A DNA stretch of 64,000 nt, from assembly GCA_038961845.1 (NCBI GenBank), contig CP152408.1, positions 2,232,001 to 2,296,000 of the forward strand. The letters are read 5' to 3'. This stretch comes from Xylophilus sp. GW821-FHT01B05 (GTDB lineage: Bacteria > Pseudomonadota > Gammaproteobacteria > Burkholderiales > Burkholderiaceae_C). The notes beneath the pieces were generated by a model that was not told the origin of the DNA, made no database searches, and saw only the letters and a list, made by a program, of their open reading frames with translations. This document shows positions 1-7,769 of this stretch, piece after piece; position 1 is the stretch's first letter, and the number at the start of each line of letters is the position of its first letter. A program made the position numbers and the translations under genes.

Positions 1-2
1 CC

Positions 3-56
3 ACCGACAACGGGCTGTTCACCGCGCCGGCGCGCCTTGCGCGCCAGGGCGCCTAA
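3..56 (+). CDS. 3' end of an unidentified gene (partial)
   Basis: A reading frame is open from the window edge to a TAA at 54-56 and encodes the last 17 residues of a protein (DNGLFTAPARLARQGA at the end). It is on the same strand and 19 bp before the next gene, so it is probably the previous member of the same operon. Too little remains to assign a family. Confidence 0.45.
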   Translation, partial: TDNGLFTAPARLARQGA

Positions 57-75
57 CTTCTTTCTTCCCACTGCC

Positions 76-939
76 ATGCACCCAGCCCAACAACTGCGCC
101 AGCTCCTGCAATCCGGCGAAATCGTCATGGCGCCCGGCGCGCCCGACGCACTGGCCGCCCGGCTGGTGCAGCAGGCCGGCTTCCCCGCCATCTACATGAC
201 CGGCTTTGGCGCCACCGCCAGCCGCCTGGGCCAGCCCGACATCGGCCTGCTGAGCCAGACCGAGATGAGCACCCACGCGCGCGACATGGTGCGCGCCGTC
301 AACATCCCGGTCATTGCCGACGCCGACACCGGCTACGGCGGCCCCTCCAACATCCACCGCACCGTGCGTGAGTACGTGCAGGCCGGCGTTGCCGCGCTGC
401 ACCTGGAGGACCAGGTGGCGCCCAAGCGCTGCGGCCAGATGGCCGGCATCCGCCTGATGGACGCGCAAGAAAACGTGCTGCGCCTGCGCTGCGCACTAGA
501 GGCGCGCGGCAGCGACCCATTGCTGGTCATTGGCCGCACCGACGCGCTGCCGGCCGCCGGCATCGAAGAGGCCGTGCGCCGCGCCCACCTGTACCAGGAG
601 GCCGGCGTGGACCTGGTCTTTGTCGACGGCATCAAGAAGATCGCCGAGGTCGAGGCCGTGGCGCGCGCCGTGCAAGGCCCCAAGGTCGTCTCCATCGTGG
701 ATGGCAACGAGACCACCGTGCTTACCGCGCAGGATCTGCAGGACATGGGCTTCTCGCTGGTCTTCTACGCCGTCACCGCGCTGTTCAGCGCCGCCAAGGC
801 CATGGCCGACGCGCTGGCCGCCCTGCGCCGCGACGGCACGCCGCGTGGCAGTGCGCAGGCGCTGCTAAGTTATGCAAAATTCTCTGATCTTGTGGGCTTG
901 GCTCAGCACCAAGAGCTTGATAGCCGGTATGGGACCTAG
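76..939 (+). CDS. Isocitrate lyase/PEP mutase superfamily enzyme
   Basis: A 287-residue TIM-barrel protein of the PEP mutase/isocitrate lyase superfamily, which makes or breaks C-C or C-P bonds next to a carboxylate. Examples are oxaloacetate decarboxylase, 2-methylisocitrate lyase and carboxyPEP mutase. Visible signatures are ADADTGYGG (metal-binding loop), HLEDQVAPKRCGQ (equivalent of the catalytic KKCG loop) and the VIGRTDA strand. I chose the ATG at 76; an in-frame ATG at 37 would overlap the preceding stop. Downstream FAD dehydrogenase and SDR genes suggest a 2-oxo/2-hydroxy acid degradation role, but the substrate is not visible. The last 25 codons are strikingly AT-rich and contain an inverted repeat, unlike the rest of the gene. 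Confidence 0.85.
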   Translation: MHPAQQLRQLLQSGEIVMAPGAPDALAARLVQQAGFPAIYMTGFGATASRLGQPDIGLLSQTEMSTHARDMVRAVNIPVIADADTGYGGPSNIHRTVREYVQAGVAALHLEDQVAPKRCGQMAGIRLMDAQENVLRLRCALEARGSDPLLVIGRTDALPAAGIEEAVRRAHLYQEAGVDLVFVDGIKKIAEVEAVARAVQGPKVVSIVDGNETTVLTAQDLQDMGFSLVFYAVTALFSAAKAMADALAALRRDGTPRGSAQALLSYAKFSDLVGLAQHQELDSRYGT

Positions 940-989
940 GCTTCAAAAAACGTCGTATTTCTTTTAATTCCTTTTTTGAATAACTCACC

Positions 990-2426
990 ATGAGTGCCCT
1001 CGCTTCTTCCGCCATTCCTTCTGCGCCGGCTGCTGCCGCCAGCGCCGCGCTGCAAGCGCTGCGCGACCTTCTCGGCCCCGTGGCGGTGATGGCCGGCGGC
1101 GACGTGCCGGCGCGCAACCGCAACGACTACAGCGGCCTGCCCGCCACCGCGCCCTTGGCCGTGGTGCGCCCGGCCGACACGGCCGGCGTGGCCGCCGCGC
1201 TGCGCATCTGCCACGCACACGGCATCGCGGTGGTGCCGCAAGGCGGGCTGACCGGCCTGTGCGGCGGCGGCCGCGCCGGCCCTGGCGAGATCGCGCTGTC
1301 GCTGGAGCGCCTGACCGGCATCGAAGAAATCGACCCCGCCGCCGCCACCATGACCGTGGCGGCAGGCACGCCGCTGGAAGCGGTGCAGCAGGCGGCCGAT
1401 GCGGCCGGCTTCTTCTGCCCGCTGGACCTGGGCGCGCGCGGCTCCTGCGCCATTGGCGGCAATTTGTCGACCAACGCCGGCGGCAACCGCGTGATCCGCT
1501 ACGGCATGGCGCGCGAGATGGTGCTGGGCCTGGAAGTGGTCATGGCCGACGGCACCGTGGTCACCAGCCTCAACAAGATGATCAAGAACAACGCGGGCTT
1601 TGACCTGAAGCACCTGTTCATCGGCAGCGAAGGCACGCTGGGCATCATCACCCGCGTGGTGCTGCGCATGTTCCCCAAGCCGGGCTCGCGCATGGTCGCC
1701 ATGTGCGCGGCCGAGGATTACGGCACCGTGCTCAAGCTGCTGGCGGCCGCGCGCAGCGGCCTGGGCCCGCTGCTGTCGGCCTTTGAAGTGATGTGGCCCG
1801 ACTACTGGGACCTGGCCGTGAGCGACCTGCGTGCGCGCAACCCCTTTGCCGGCGACGACACGCGCTACGGCGCCTACGTGCTGATCGAGGCCCTGGGCAC
1901 CGACCCGGCAGCCGACCTGCCGCGCTTCGAAGCCTGGCTGGAGAAGCTGCTGGAAGACGGCACCGTGCCCAACGCCGTCGTCGCCCAGTCGCTGGCCGAC
2001 GAAAAAGCGCTGTGGGGCGTGCGCGACGCCTGCGGCGAGCTGCACCAGCTCTGGCCTGGCCACCTGGCCTTTGACATCGGCCTGCCGGTGGCATCCATGG
2101 ACGACTACGCCCGCGCCTGCAAGGCGCAGTTGGCCGAGCAGGTGCCCGGCTGCCAGGCCGTGTTCTACGGCCACATCGGCGACGGCAACGTGCACATCGT
2201 CGCCGCCGTGCCAGGCGCCGCCGTGCAGCCCAAGGATGCGGTGGAAGAAGTGGTCTACGGTTTGGTGCAGCAGTACGGCGGCACCGTGTCGGCCGAGCAC
2301 GGCATAGGCACGCTCAAGCGCCGCTGGCTGGGCCACGCGCGATCGCCCGAGCAGATCGCGCTGATGCACACGCTTAAAGCCGCGCTGGACCCCAAGGGCA
2401 TCCTGAACCCGGGCAAGGTGCTGTGA
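990..2426 (+). CDS. FAD-binding 2-hydroxyacid dehydrogenase (GlcD/D-lactate dehydrogenase-like)
   Basis: This 478-residue protein has the two-domain architecture of the GlcD/D-lactate/D-2-hydroxyglutarate dehydrogenase family. The N-terminal FAD-binding (PCMH-type) domain spans about residues 45-220, with the PQGGLTG and GNLSTNAGGN flavin loops. The C-terminal FAD-oxidase domain has the GHIGDGNVHI and SAEHGIGTLKR active-site motifs and the usual LDPKGILNPGKVL ending. It oxidises a 2-hydroxy acid to the 2-oxo acid, passing electrons to FAD. It lies 50 bp after the PEP mutase-like gene and overlaps the SDR gene by 4 nt (GTGA). The substrate cannot be read from the sequence. Confidence 0.88.
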   Translation: MSALASSAIPSAPAAAASAALQALRDLLGPVAVMAGGDVPARNRNDYSGLPATAPLAVVRPADTAGVAAALRICHAHGIAVVPQGGLTGLCGGGRAGPGEIALSLERLTGIEEIDPAAATMTVAAGTPLEAVQQAADAAGFFCPLDLGARGSCAIGGNLSTNAGGNRVIRYGMAREMVLGLEVVMADGTVVTSLNKMIKNNAGFDLKHLFIGSEGTLGIITRVVLRMFPKPGSRMVAMCAAEDYGTVLKLLAAARSGLGPLLSAFEVMWPDYWDLAVSDLRARNPFAGDDTRYGAYVLIEALGTDPAADLPRFEAWLEKLLEDGTVPNAVVAQSLADEKALWGVRDACGELHQLWPGHLAFDIGLPVASMDDYARACKAQLAEQVPGCQAVFYGHIGDGNVHIVAAVPGAAVQPKDAVEEVVYGLVQQYGGTVSAEHGIGTLKRRWLGHARSPEQIALMHTLKAALDPKGILNPGKVL

Positions 2427-3247
2427 GCGCGCCGGCCACGGCCCCCCTGGCTGGCCGCGTGGCGCTGGTTACCGGCGCAGGGCGCGGCATCGGCCGCGCC
2501 ATCGCCAGCGACCTGGCCGCGCGCGGCGCCGATCTGGCGTTGTTCGACCTGGAGGCGCCCGAAGACTTCGCCCGCGAGCTGGCCGCCACGCATGGCGTGC
2601 GCGCCCTGGCACTGGCTGCGGACGTGACCGATGAAGCCGGCGTGGCCACTGCTTGCGCCTGCGTGGCCGAGGCACTGGGCCCGGTCGCGGTGCTGGTGAA
2701 CAACGCCGGCATCATGCAGCGCGTGTCTGCAGACCACCACACGCTGCCGATCAGCGATCTGCAGCGCATGCTGGCGGTGCATGTCACCGGCAGTGCCATC
2801 ATGTGCGCGGCGGTGCTGCGGGGCATGCGTGCGCAGCGCTTTGGCCGCATCGTCAACCTGTCTTCGGTGATTGGGCTGGTGGGGCTGCAGCGCCGCACTG
2901 CCTATTCCACCGCCAAGGCCGCCATTGCCGGCCTCACACGCGGGCTGGCGTTGGAGAACGGCCGCCACGGCATTACGGTGAACGCCGTCGCCCCCGGCTA
3001 CGTGCTGACCGAGGTGCTGCAGGAGAAGATGCGGCTTGGCACGCTCGACTACAACCTGTTTGCCCAGCGCTCGGCCGTGGGCCGCTGGGCGCGGCCTGAG
3101 GAGATCGCGCGGGTGGTCGGCTTCCTGGCCGAGCCGGGCTCGGGCTTTGTCACCGCCGCGGTCTGGCCGGTGGATGGCGGCTATGCCGCCAACGGCAATC
3201 CCGGCGAAGACCTGGGGCCACTGCAGGCCTTGGATGCCGTGGAGTAG
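2423..3247 (+). CDS. SDR family NAD(P)-dependent oxidoreductase
   Basis: A classical short-chain dehydrogenase of 274 residues. It has the Rossmann glycine motif TGAGRGIGRA near residue 17, NNAGI near residue 93, the catalytic Ser in LSSVIG and the Tyr/Lys pair in YSTAKAA, and ends with VDGGY as usual in FabG-like enzymes. The start is a GTG overlapping the stop of the upstream FAD dehydrogenase (GTGA), implying translational coupling. It presumably reduces or oxidises a keto/hydroxy intermediate of the same pathway. The specific substrate is unknown. Confidence 0.85.
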   Translation: MSAPATAPLAGRVALVTGAGRGIGRAIASDLAARGADLALFDLEAPEDFARELAATHGVRALALAADVTDEAGVATACACVAEALGPVAVLVNNAGIMQRVSADHHTLPISDLQRMLAVHVTGSAIMCAAVLRGMRAQRFGRIVNLSSVIGLVGLQRRTAYSTAKAAIAGLTRGLALENGRHGITVNAVAPGYVLTEVLQEKMRLGTLDYNLFAQRSAVGRWARPEEIARVVGFLAEPGSGFVTAAVWPVDGGYAANGNPGEDLGPLQALDAVE

Positions 3248-3322
3248 GCTCGCCGTTTCTGCCTGTTCGCGTGTCTGGCGCTATGCCATGATTGGCAGGA
3301 AAGACCAAGGATCCCATTGCGC

Positions 3323-4234
3323 ATGAACGCTACCGCCCGAGAACCCCTGTCCGATTCCGTCAACCCGCTGGGCTTGTGCGGCATCGAATTCATCGAATAC
3401 GCCACCAGCACGCCGCAGGCGCTGGGCCAGGTGCTGGAGACCATGGGTTTCCGGCCGGTGGCGCGGCACCGCTCGCGTGAGGTCTTGCTCTACCGCCAGG
3501 GCGACATGAACGTGGTGGTCAACGCCCATGCCGCCAACATACCGCGCGCGGCCGAGCCTACTGACCGCCCGGCCATCGCCGCCATCGCGCTGCGTGTGCG
3601 CGACGCCGCCGCCGCCTACCGCTACGTGCTGGAGCGCGGCGCCTGGCCGGTGCCGGCCCAGGTCGCGCCGATGGAGCTGCACATCCCCGCCATCCACGGC
3701 GTGGGCGCCAGCCGCATCTACTTTGTGGACCGCTGGGAGCAGTTCTCCATCTACGACGTCGACTTCACGCCGATCCCGACGGTAGACATGCACCCGCCCG
3801 CGCTCACCAACCTGCACTGGTTTGGCGTGGTCCAGTACATCGGCAATGACCGCATGGCCGATTGGATCGAGTTCTATTCCAAGCTGTTCGGCTTCGAGCT
3901 GCTGCCCGACGAAGTGCGCTTTGGCGTGCTGCCCAAGGGTGCCGTGCTGCGCAGCCCCTGCGGCAAGTTCTTTTTGCAATTGATTGAGCCCGAGCCGGGC
4001 ATTCTTGACGTGCAGGGCGAAGAGTCTTTGCAGCGCGTGGGCCTGGGCACGCCCGACGTGCTGGCCAGCGTGGCCGCGCTGCGCGGGCGCGGCGTGAGCT
4101 TTGTCGAATCCCAGGGCGTGCACTCTGAATTGCGTGGCGCGCTCACCCGCACCTACCTGGGCTCGGCCATGTTTGAGCTGGTGCAGCACGAAGAGCCCAC
4201 GGGCGACCCGGTGGCCGCAAGGAGCCGGCTGTGA
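3323..4234 (+). CDS. 4-hydroxyphenylpyruvate dioxygenase-like (VOC) protein, partner half of a split QuiC1-type enzyme
   Basis: A 303-residue two-repeat vicinal-oxygen-chelate protein of the HPPD family. The C-terminal half shows LTNLHWFGV (candidate metal ligand H165), LIEPEPG and a terminal FELVQ (E285), but the position equivalent to the second metal His (QHIAL in HPPD) is Arg238 (LQRVGL). It is therefore unlikely to be a normal Fe(II) dioxygenase. The next gene overlaps by 4 nt and encodes a TIM barrel very like the catalytic domain of QuiC1-type 3-dehydroshikimate dehydratases. In those enzymes an HPPD-like domain is fused C-terminally, so this is probably the same second domain on a separate polypeptide. 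ATG at 3323 is preferred over TTG at 3317. Confidence 0.72.
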   Translation: MNATAREPLSDSVNPLGLCGIEFIEYATSTPQALGQVLETMGFRPVARHRSREVLLYRQGDMNVVVNAHAANIPRAAEPTDRPAIAAIALRVRDAAAAYRYVLERGAWPVPAQVAPMELHIPAIHGVGASRIYFVDRWEQFSIYDVDFTPIPTVDMHPPALTNLHWFGVVQYIGNDRMADWIEFYSKLFGFELLPDEVRFGVLPKGAVLRSPCGKFFLQLIEPEPGILDVQGEESLQRVGLGTPDVLASVAALRGRGVSFVESQGVHSELRGALTRTYLGSAMFELVQHEEPTGDPVAARSRL

Positions 4235-5184
4235 GCCTGCTCATTCCCGTGGCGGCGCCGGCAGCGCCGGTGCGCGTGGCGCCGGATGTCTCCATGCCGC
4301 TCAACATCCGTGACTTTGGCATGGACACCATCTCGCTGGCCGGTACCTTGCCAGCCAAGCTGGCGGCCATCCGCGCGGCGGGCTTCTCGCAGGTGATGCT
4401 GTCCGCACGCGACCTCACCGGCCACGCCGAGGGCGTCGAGGCCGCGATTGAGGTGGTGCGCAACAGCGGCCTGCGCGTGACCGGCTTTCAGGTGCTGCGG
4501 GACTTTGAAGGCCTGTCGGGCCACCTGCACGACTACAAGGTCGACATCGCCAAGGCCATGCTGGAAATGTGCCATGCGGTGGGCTCCAAGGTGCTGCTGA
4601 TCTGCTCGTCCACCTCGGTGCACGCCACCGACGATCCAGAAGTGATCGCGCGCGACCTGCGCAAGCTGGCGATGCTGGCGCTGCCGCTGGGCGTGAAGGT
4701 GGCTTACGAGGGCTTGTCCTGGGGCCGCCACATCAACGAGTTTCCGTCCGCCTGGGACATCGTCTGTCGTGCCGACATGCCCAACCTGGGCCTGGGCCTG
4801 GACTCGTTCCACGCCTTTGCCACCAAGACCCCGGCCGAGTTGCTGGACGAGATCGACCCGGACAAGATCTTCCTGGTGCAACTGGCCGACTTCATGTGGA
4901 ACGAGATCCGCTCGGTGGAAGAGCGCATCACCACCGCGCGCCACTTCCGCGTGTTCCCGGGCGAGGGCGTGCACAGCGCGCAGGTCGCAGACTGGGTGCT
5001 GCGCCTGGACCGCCTGGGCTACCGTGGCGACTACAGCTTTGAAGTCTTCAACGACGACTACCAGCAGATCCCCCTGCCCACCGTGGCCGAGCGCGCACGG
5101 CGCGGCGCGGTCTGGCTGGCGGAGGACGTGTTGCACCGCTCGGTGCCGCTGCCCAATCAGCTGAGGCTGCGCACGGGGCGATAG
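4231..5184 (+). CDS. Sugar-phosphate isomerase/AP-endonuclease-2-type TIM barrel; probable 3-dehydroshikimate dehydratase
   Basis: A 317-residue AP_endonuc_2-type TIM barrel starting at a GTG that overlaps the HPPD-like gene by 4 nt. The metal-ligand pattern of QuiC1/AsbF-type 3-dehydroshikimate dehydratases is visible: E160 in AYEGLSWGRH, D191 and H194 in GLDSFH, Q217 in FLVQLAD, and E271 in YSFEVFND. The RHFRVFPGEG segment is also family-typical. The reaction would be 3-dehydroshikimate to protocatechuate plus water, feeding quinate/shikimate carbon into aromatic ring cleavage. No quinate dehydrogenase or protocatechuate dioxygenase gene is in the window. Sugar isomerase activity is the alternative. 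Confidence 0.7.
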   Translation: MSLLIPVAAPAAPVRVAPDVSMPLNIRDFGMDTISLAGTLPAKLAAIRAAGFSQVMLSARDLTGHAEGVEAAIEVVRNSGLRVTGFQVLRDFEGLSGHLHDYKVDIAKAMLEMCHAVGSKVLLICSSTSVHATDDPEVIARDLRKLAMLALPLGVKVAYEGLSWGRHINEFPSAWDIVCRADMPNLGLGLDSFHAFATKTPAELLDEIDPDKIFLVQLADFMWNEIRSVEERITTARHFRVFPGEGVHSAQVADWVLRLDRLGYRGDYSFEVFNDDYQQIPLPTVAERARRGAVWLAEDVLHRSVPLPNQLRLRTGR

Positions 5185-5192
5185 AGTCTGCT

Positions 5193-5257
5193 CCGTTCGC
5201 CCTGAGCCTGTCGAAGGGCTTGGTGATGCGTGGCAGGGCTTCGACAAGCCCGAACGG
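5193..5257. repeat. REP-like inverted repeat between convergent genes
   Basis: Two arms, CCGTTCGCCCTGAGCCTGTC (followed by GAAGGGC) and the near reverse complement GGCTTCGACAAGCCCGAACG, flank a 14-nt centre in the gap between two convergent genes. The core is the TTCGACA/TGTCGAA palindrome common between genes in many bacterial genomes. It could act as a bidirectional terminator. I see no second copy in the window. Confidence 0.6.
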
Positions 5258-5296
5258 CTCTTGCAGAGTGAGTGCAGGTTGGCGTGAGTGCCGCGC

Positions 5297-5839
5297 TCAG
5301 CTTGCCGTCAGCACACCCACCGCGTCATGCGAGTGGATCTGCAGCGCCTCCAGAAAGCGCGACACCATGTTGTAGGCCGCGACGGTGGCGGTCAGTTCCA
5401 CCAGCAGGCGCGGCTCCAGCAGCGCCTGCACCGCGCCAAACACAGCCGGCGGCACCTGCACGTCGCGGGTCATGGCATCGGTATAGGCCAGCACGGCGCG
5501 CTGCGTGGGATCGAAGCAGGGCGCGGTCTCCCAATGGCCTAGTGCATCCAGTTGCGCTTGCGTGACGCCTTCCTTCAAGGCAATGGGTGCATGTTGATCG
5601 GCCTCATAGGGTGCGCCGTTGAGCACGGCGACACGCATGATCACCAGCTCGCGCAGGGCGCCGGGCAGGCTGCTCTGCTGGCGGATGGCGGTGAGGTAGT
5701 TGAGCCAGCCGCTGGCCACGGGCGGGCTGTGCAGCAGCATCTGGTAGAGGTGCAGCACGCTGCCGCGCTCGGCGGCAATGCGCTCTGCCAGCGGGCGGAT
5801 GTCGGCTTGTTGCAGGTCTGCGTAGGGGAGGCGAGCCAT
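5297..5839 (-). CDS. Carboxymuconolactone decarboxylase (AhpD-like) family protein
   Basis: A 180-residue all-helical protein of the carboxymuconolactone decarboxylase/AhpD fold. The core is LRELVIMRVAVLNGAPYEADQHAPIA, with the YE..QH pattern of CMD-like members; no CxxC redox pair is present, so it is not a peroxidase partner of the AhpD type. An SD-like AAGGAA precedes the ATG. It is the last gene of a three-gene operon (SDR, Bug receptor, this gene) divergent from a LysR gene, which fits breakdown of an organic acid taken up by the Bug protein. The exact reaction is unknown. Confidence 0.78.
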   Translation of the reverse strand: MARLPYADLQQADIRPLAERIAAERGSVLHLYQMLLHSPPVASGWLNYLTAIRQQSSLPGALRELVIMRVAVLNGAPYEADQHAPIALKEGVTQAQLDALGHWETAPCFDPTQRAVLAYTDAMTRDVQVPPAVFGAVQALLEPRLLVELTATVAAYNMVSRFLEALQIHSHDAVGVLTAS

Positions 5840-5861
5840 CTGCTTGATTCCTTGAAACGTC

Positions 5862-6824
5862 TTACTCGGGGGTGATGATTTTGCGGCGCACCAGTTCTGC
5901 CATGGCGTCTGAATCCTTCTTTACGCGCTGGGCAAAAGCCGCTGGCGTGCTGGCCTGGATCTGAAAGCCGCTGTCGGCCAGGCGCTGGCGGGTATCGGGT
6001 AGCTCCAGCGATTGGCGCACGGCGGTCAGCAGCCGCTCCTGCACCTCGGGCGGCAGGCCGACCGGCGCCACCAGTCCGACCCAGGTCGGAATCTCGAAGC
6101 CGGGCAGGGACTCGGCCACCGTGGGGATGCCGGGCAACTGTGGGTTGTGCTGGGCCGAGCTGATCGCAATCGCGCGCACCTTGCCGGCCTTGATGTGGGG
6201 CAGCATCACCGACAGGCCGGCAAAGGCAAAGTCGATATGCCCGCCCAGCAGGTCGTTGAGCAGCGGGCCCGCGCCCTTGTAGGGCACATGCGTGGCCTCC
6301 ACACCATAGGCGGTAACCAGCGATGCGCTGTTGATGTGGCCAGCCGACCCGGTGCCGGCCGAGCCGTAAGACAGACCCGGATGCGCCTTGATGTAGGCGA
6401 TCAGCTCGGGCACCGTGTGGACGGGCACACCATTGCGCACCACCAGCACCTGCGGCAGCGTGACCAGCAGGCTCAGGTAGTCAAAAGACTTGAAGGTGTC
6501 GAAGCGCAGGTTCTTCACCATGTGGTGGTTGACCGCCTGCGAATCCAGCGCCAGCAGCAGCGTGTAGCCATCCGGCTTGGCGCGTGCCAGCTCGCCCGCG
6601 CCCACGGCGCCGCTGGCGCCGGGCCGGTTCTCGATCACGATCGGTTGCCCCAGCCGCTCCGACAGCGGCTGGCTCAACACGCGCGCGACCTGGTCTACCG
6701 CGCCGCCGGGCGCAAAGGGCACGATCAGGCGTATCGGCTGCATGGGATAGGGCTCTGCCCGGGGGCTGGCGGCAGCGAGCGCCGCGGCCAGCAGCAGGGC
6801 GGTGGTACGGATGAGCTTGTGCAT
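5862..6824 (-). CDS. Bug family tripartite-tricarboxylate-type solute receptor
   Basis: A 320-residue periplasmic substrate-binding protein of the Bug (TctC) family. It has a cleavable signal peptide (ending near residue 23), then YPMQPIRLIVPFAPGGAVDQVARVL, the typical first strand and ligand-binding loop, and later VPYKGAGPLLNDLLGG, the second ligand-binding region. These proteins bind carboxylates for TTT transporters; no membrane subunits are encoded nearby, as usual for the many orphan Bug genes of this order. AAGGAG precedes the ATG. It lies 39 bp downstream of the SDR gene and 22 bp before the CMD gene. Confidence 0.93.
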   Translation of the reverse strand: MHKLIRTTALLLAAALAAASPRAEPYPMQPIRLIVPFAPGGAVDQVARVLSQPLSERLGQPIVIENRPGASGAVGAGELARAKPDGYTLLLALDSQAVNHHMVKNLRFDTFKSFDYLSLLVTLPQVLVVRNGVPVHTVPELIAYIKAHPGLSYGSAGTGSAGHINSASLVTAYGVEATHVPYKGAGPLLNDLLGGHIDFAFAGLSVMLPHIKAGKVRAIAISSAQHNPQLPGIPTVAESLPGFEIPTWVGLVAPVGLPPEVQERLLTAVRQSLELPDTRQRLADSGFQIQASTPAAFAQRVKKDSDAMAELVRRKIITPE

Positions 6825-6863
6825 GTTTGTCTCCTTCTTTTTTTGATGGGCTTGGGGGCTTGG

Positions 6864-7658
6864 TTAGCGCGTGGCCGCGACCAGGCCGCCATCGACCACG
6901 ATCTCGGTCGCGGTGATGTAGCGGCTCTCATCTGCGGCCAGAAACAGCACGGCGTGCGCCACGTCCCAGCCGTCGCCCATGCGCTGCATGGGCACCTGGC
7001 GGTTGCGGTGGGCGATGAAGCCCTCGGTGTCGCCGGCCGCGTACTTGGCGGCCAGGCCTTCGATCAGCGGCGTGTGCATCAGGCCGGGCACCACGCAGTT
7101 CAGGCGTATGCCCTGCGGCGCGTGGATCACGGCGGTGGTGCGGGTGAACTGCATCAGCGCGGCCTTGGCCGCGGCATAGGCGACCTGGGGCTTGCCGATG
7201 TAGCGCAGGCCCGCCACCGACGAGATGTTGACGACCGAGCCGCCGCCCTGTGCCTGCATTAGCGGCAGCACGCGCTTGCACGACAGAAAGGCGCCTTTGA
7301 GGTTGACCTGCAACTGCTGGTCCCACACCTCCTCATCCATCTCCACCGGCCCACCGGGTTGGGACAGCCCCACGTTGTTCACCAGGATGTCGATGCGGCC
7401 AAAGCGCGCCAGGCAGTCATCCACCACCCGTTGCACGTCGGCTGCGCGGGTCACGTCGCAGGCCGCCACGTGGGCGGTGCCGCCTTCGGCCGTGATGGCG
7501 GCGTGCGTGGTCTGGGCGTTGGCGGCTTGCAGGTCGGTGCCGTAGACGCGGGCGCCCTGGCGTGCCAGCAGCACCGCGGTGGCACGGCCATTGCCCCAGC
7601 CCTCGGCGACCGAGCCGCAGCCCATGACCAGGGCGACTTTTCCGTTCAGGTCCAGCAT
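6864..7658 (-). CDS. SDR family oxidoreductase
   Basis: A 264-residue short-chain dehydrogenase. The nucleotide loop is slightly unusual (VMGCGSVAEGWGNGRATA, longer than the common TGxxxGIG). Downstream come NNVGLSQ, the catalytic ISSVAG serine and YAAAKAA, and the C-terminus VVDGGL. AAGGAGAG gives a good ribosome binding site before the ATG. First gene of the SDR-Bug-CMD operon, transcribed away from a LysR regulator, so induction by the pathway substrate through that regulator is likely. Substrate unknown. Confidence 0.87.
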   Translation of the reverse strand: MLDLNGKVALVMGCGSVAEGWGNGRATAVLLARQGARVYGTDLQAANAQTTHAAITAEGGTAHVAACDVTRAADVQRVVDDCLARFGRIDILVNNVGLSQPGGPVEMDEEVWDQQLQVNLKGAFLSCKRVLPLMQAQGGGSVVNISSVAGLRYIGKPQVAYAAAKAALMQFTRTTAVIHAPQGIRLNCVVPGLMHTPLIEGLAAKYAAGDTEGFIAHRNRQVPMQRMGDGWDVAHAVLFLAADESRYITATEIVVDGGLVAATR

Positions 7659-7730
7659 TCGATGTCTCTCCTTTGAGCTGCATGGCTTGGTGAATGAATG
7701 CTGCGGATGCTAGGGAGCGGCCCTGCGCTT

Positions 7731-7764
7731 GGGAAATTCCAATGTGCTATCGATTCATAGAATC
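7731..7764. promoter_or_regulatory. Candidate LysR operator between divergent promoters
   Basis: The 111-bp gap between the SDR and LysR genes contains a perfect inverted repeat GATTC-ATA-GAATC (7752-7764) ending 5 bp before the LysR start, and the small palindrome GGAAATTCC at 7732-7740. Divergent LysR promoters usually carry such dyads. Which one is bound, if either, is not decidable by eye. Confidence 0.35.
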
Positions 7765-7769
7765 ACGGA

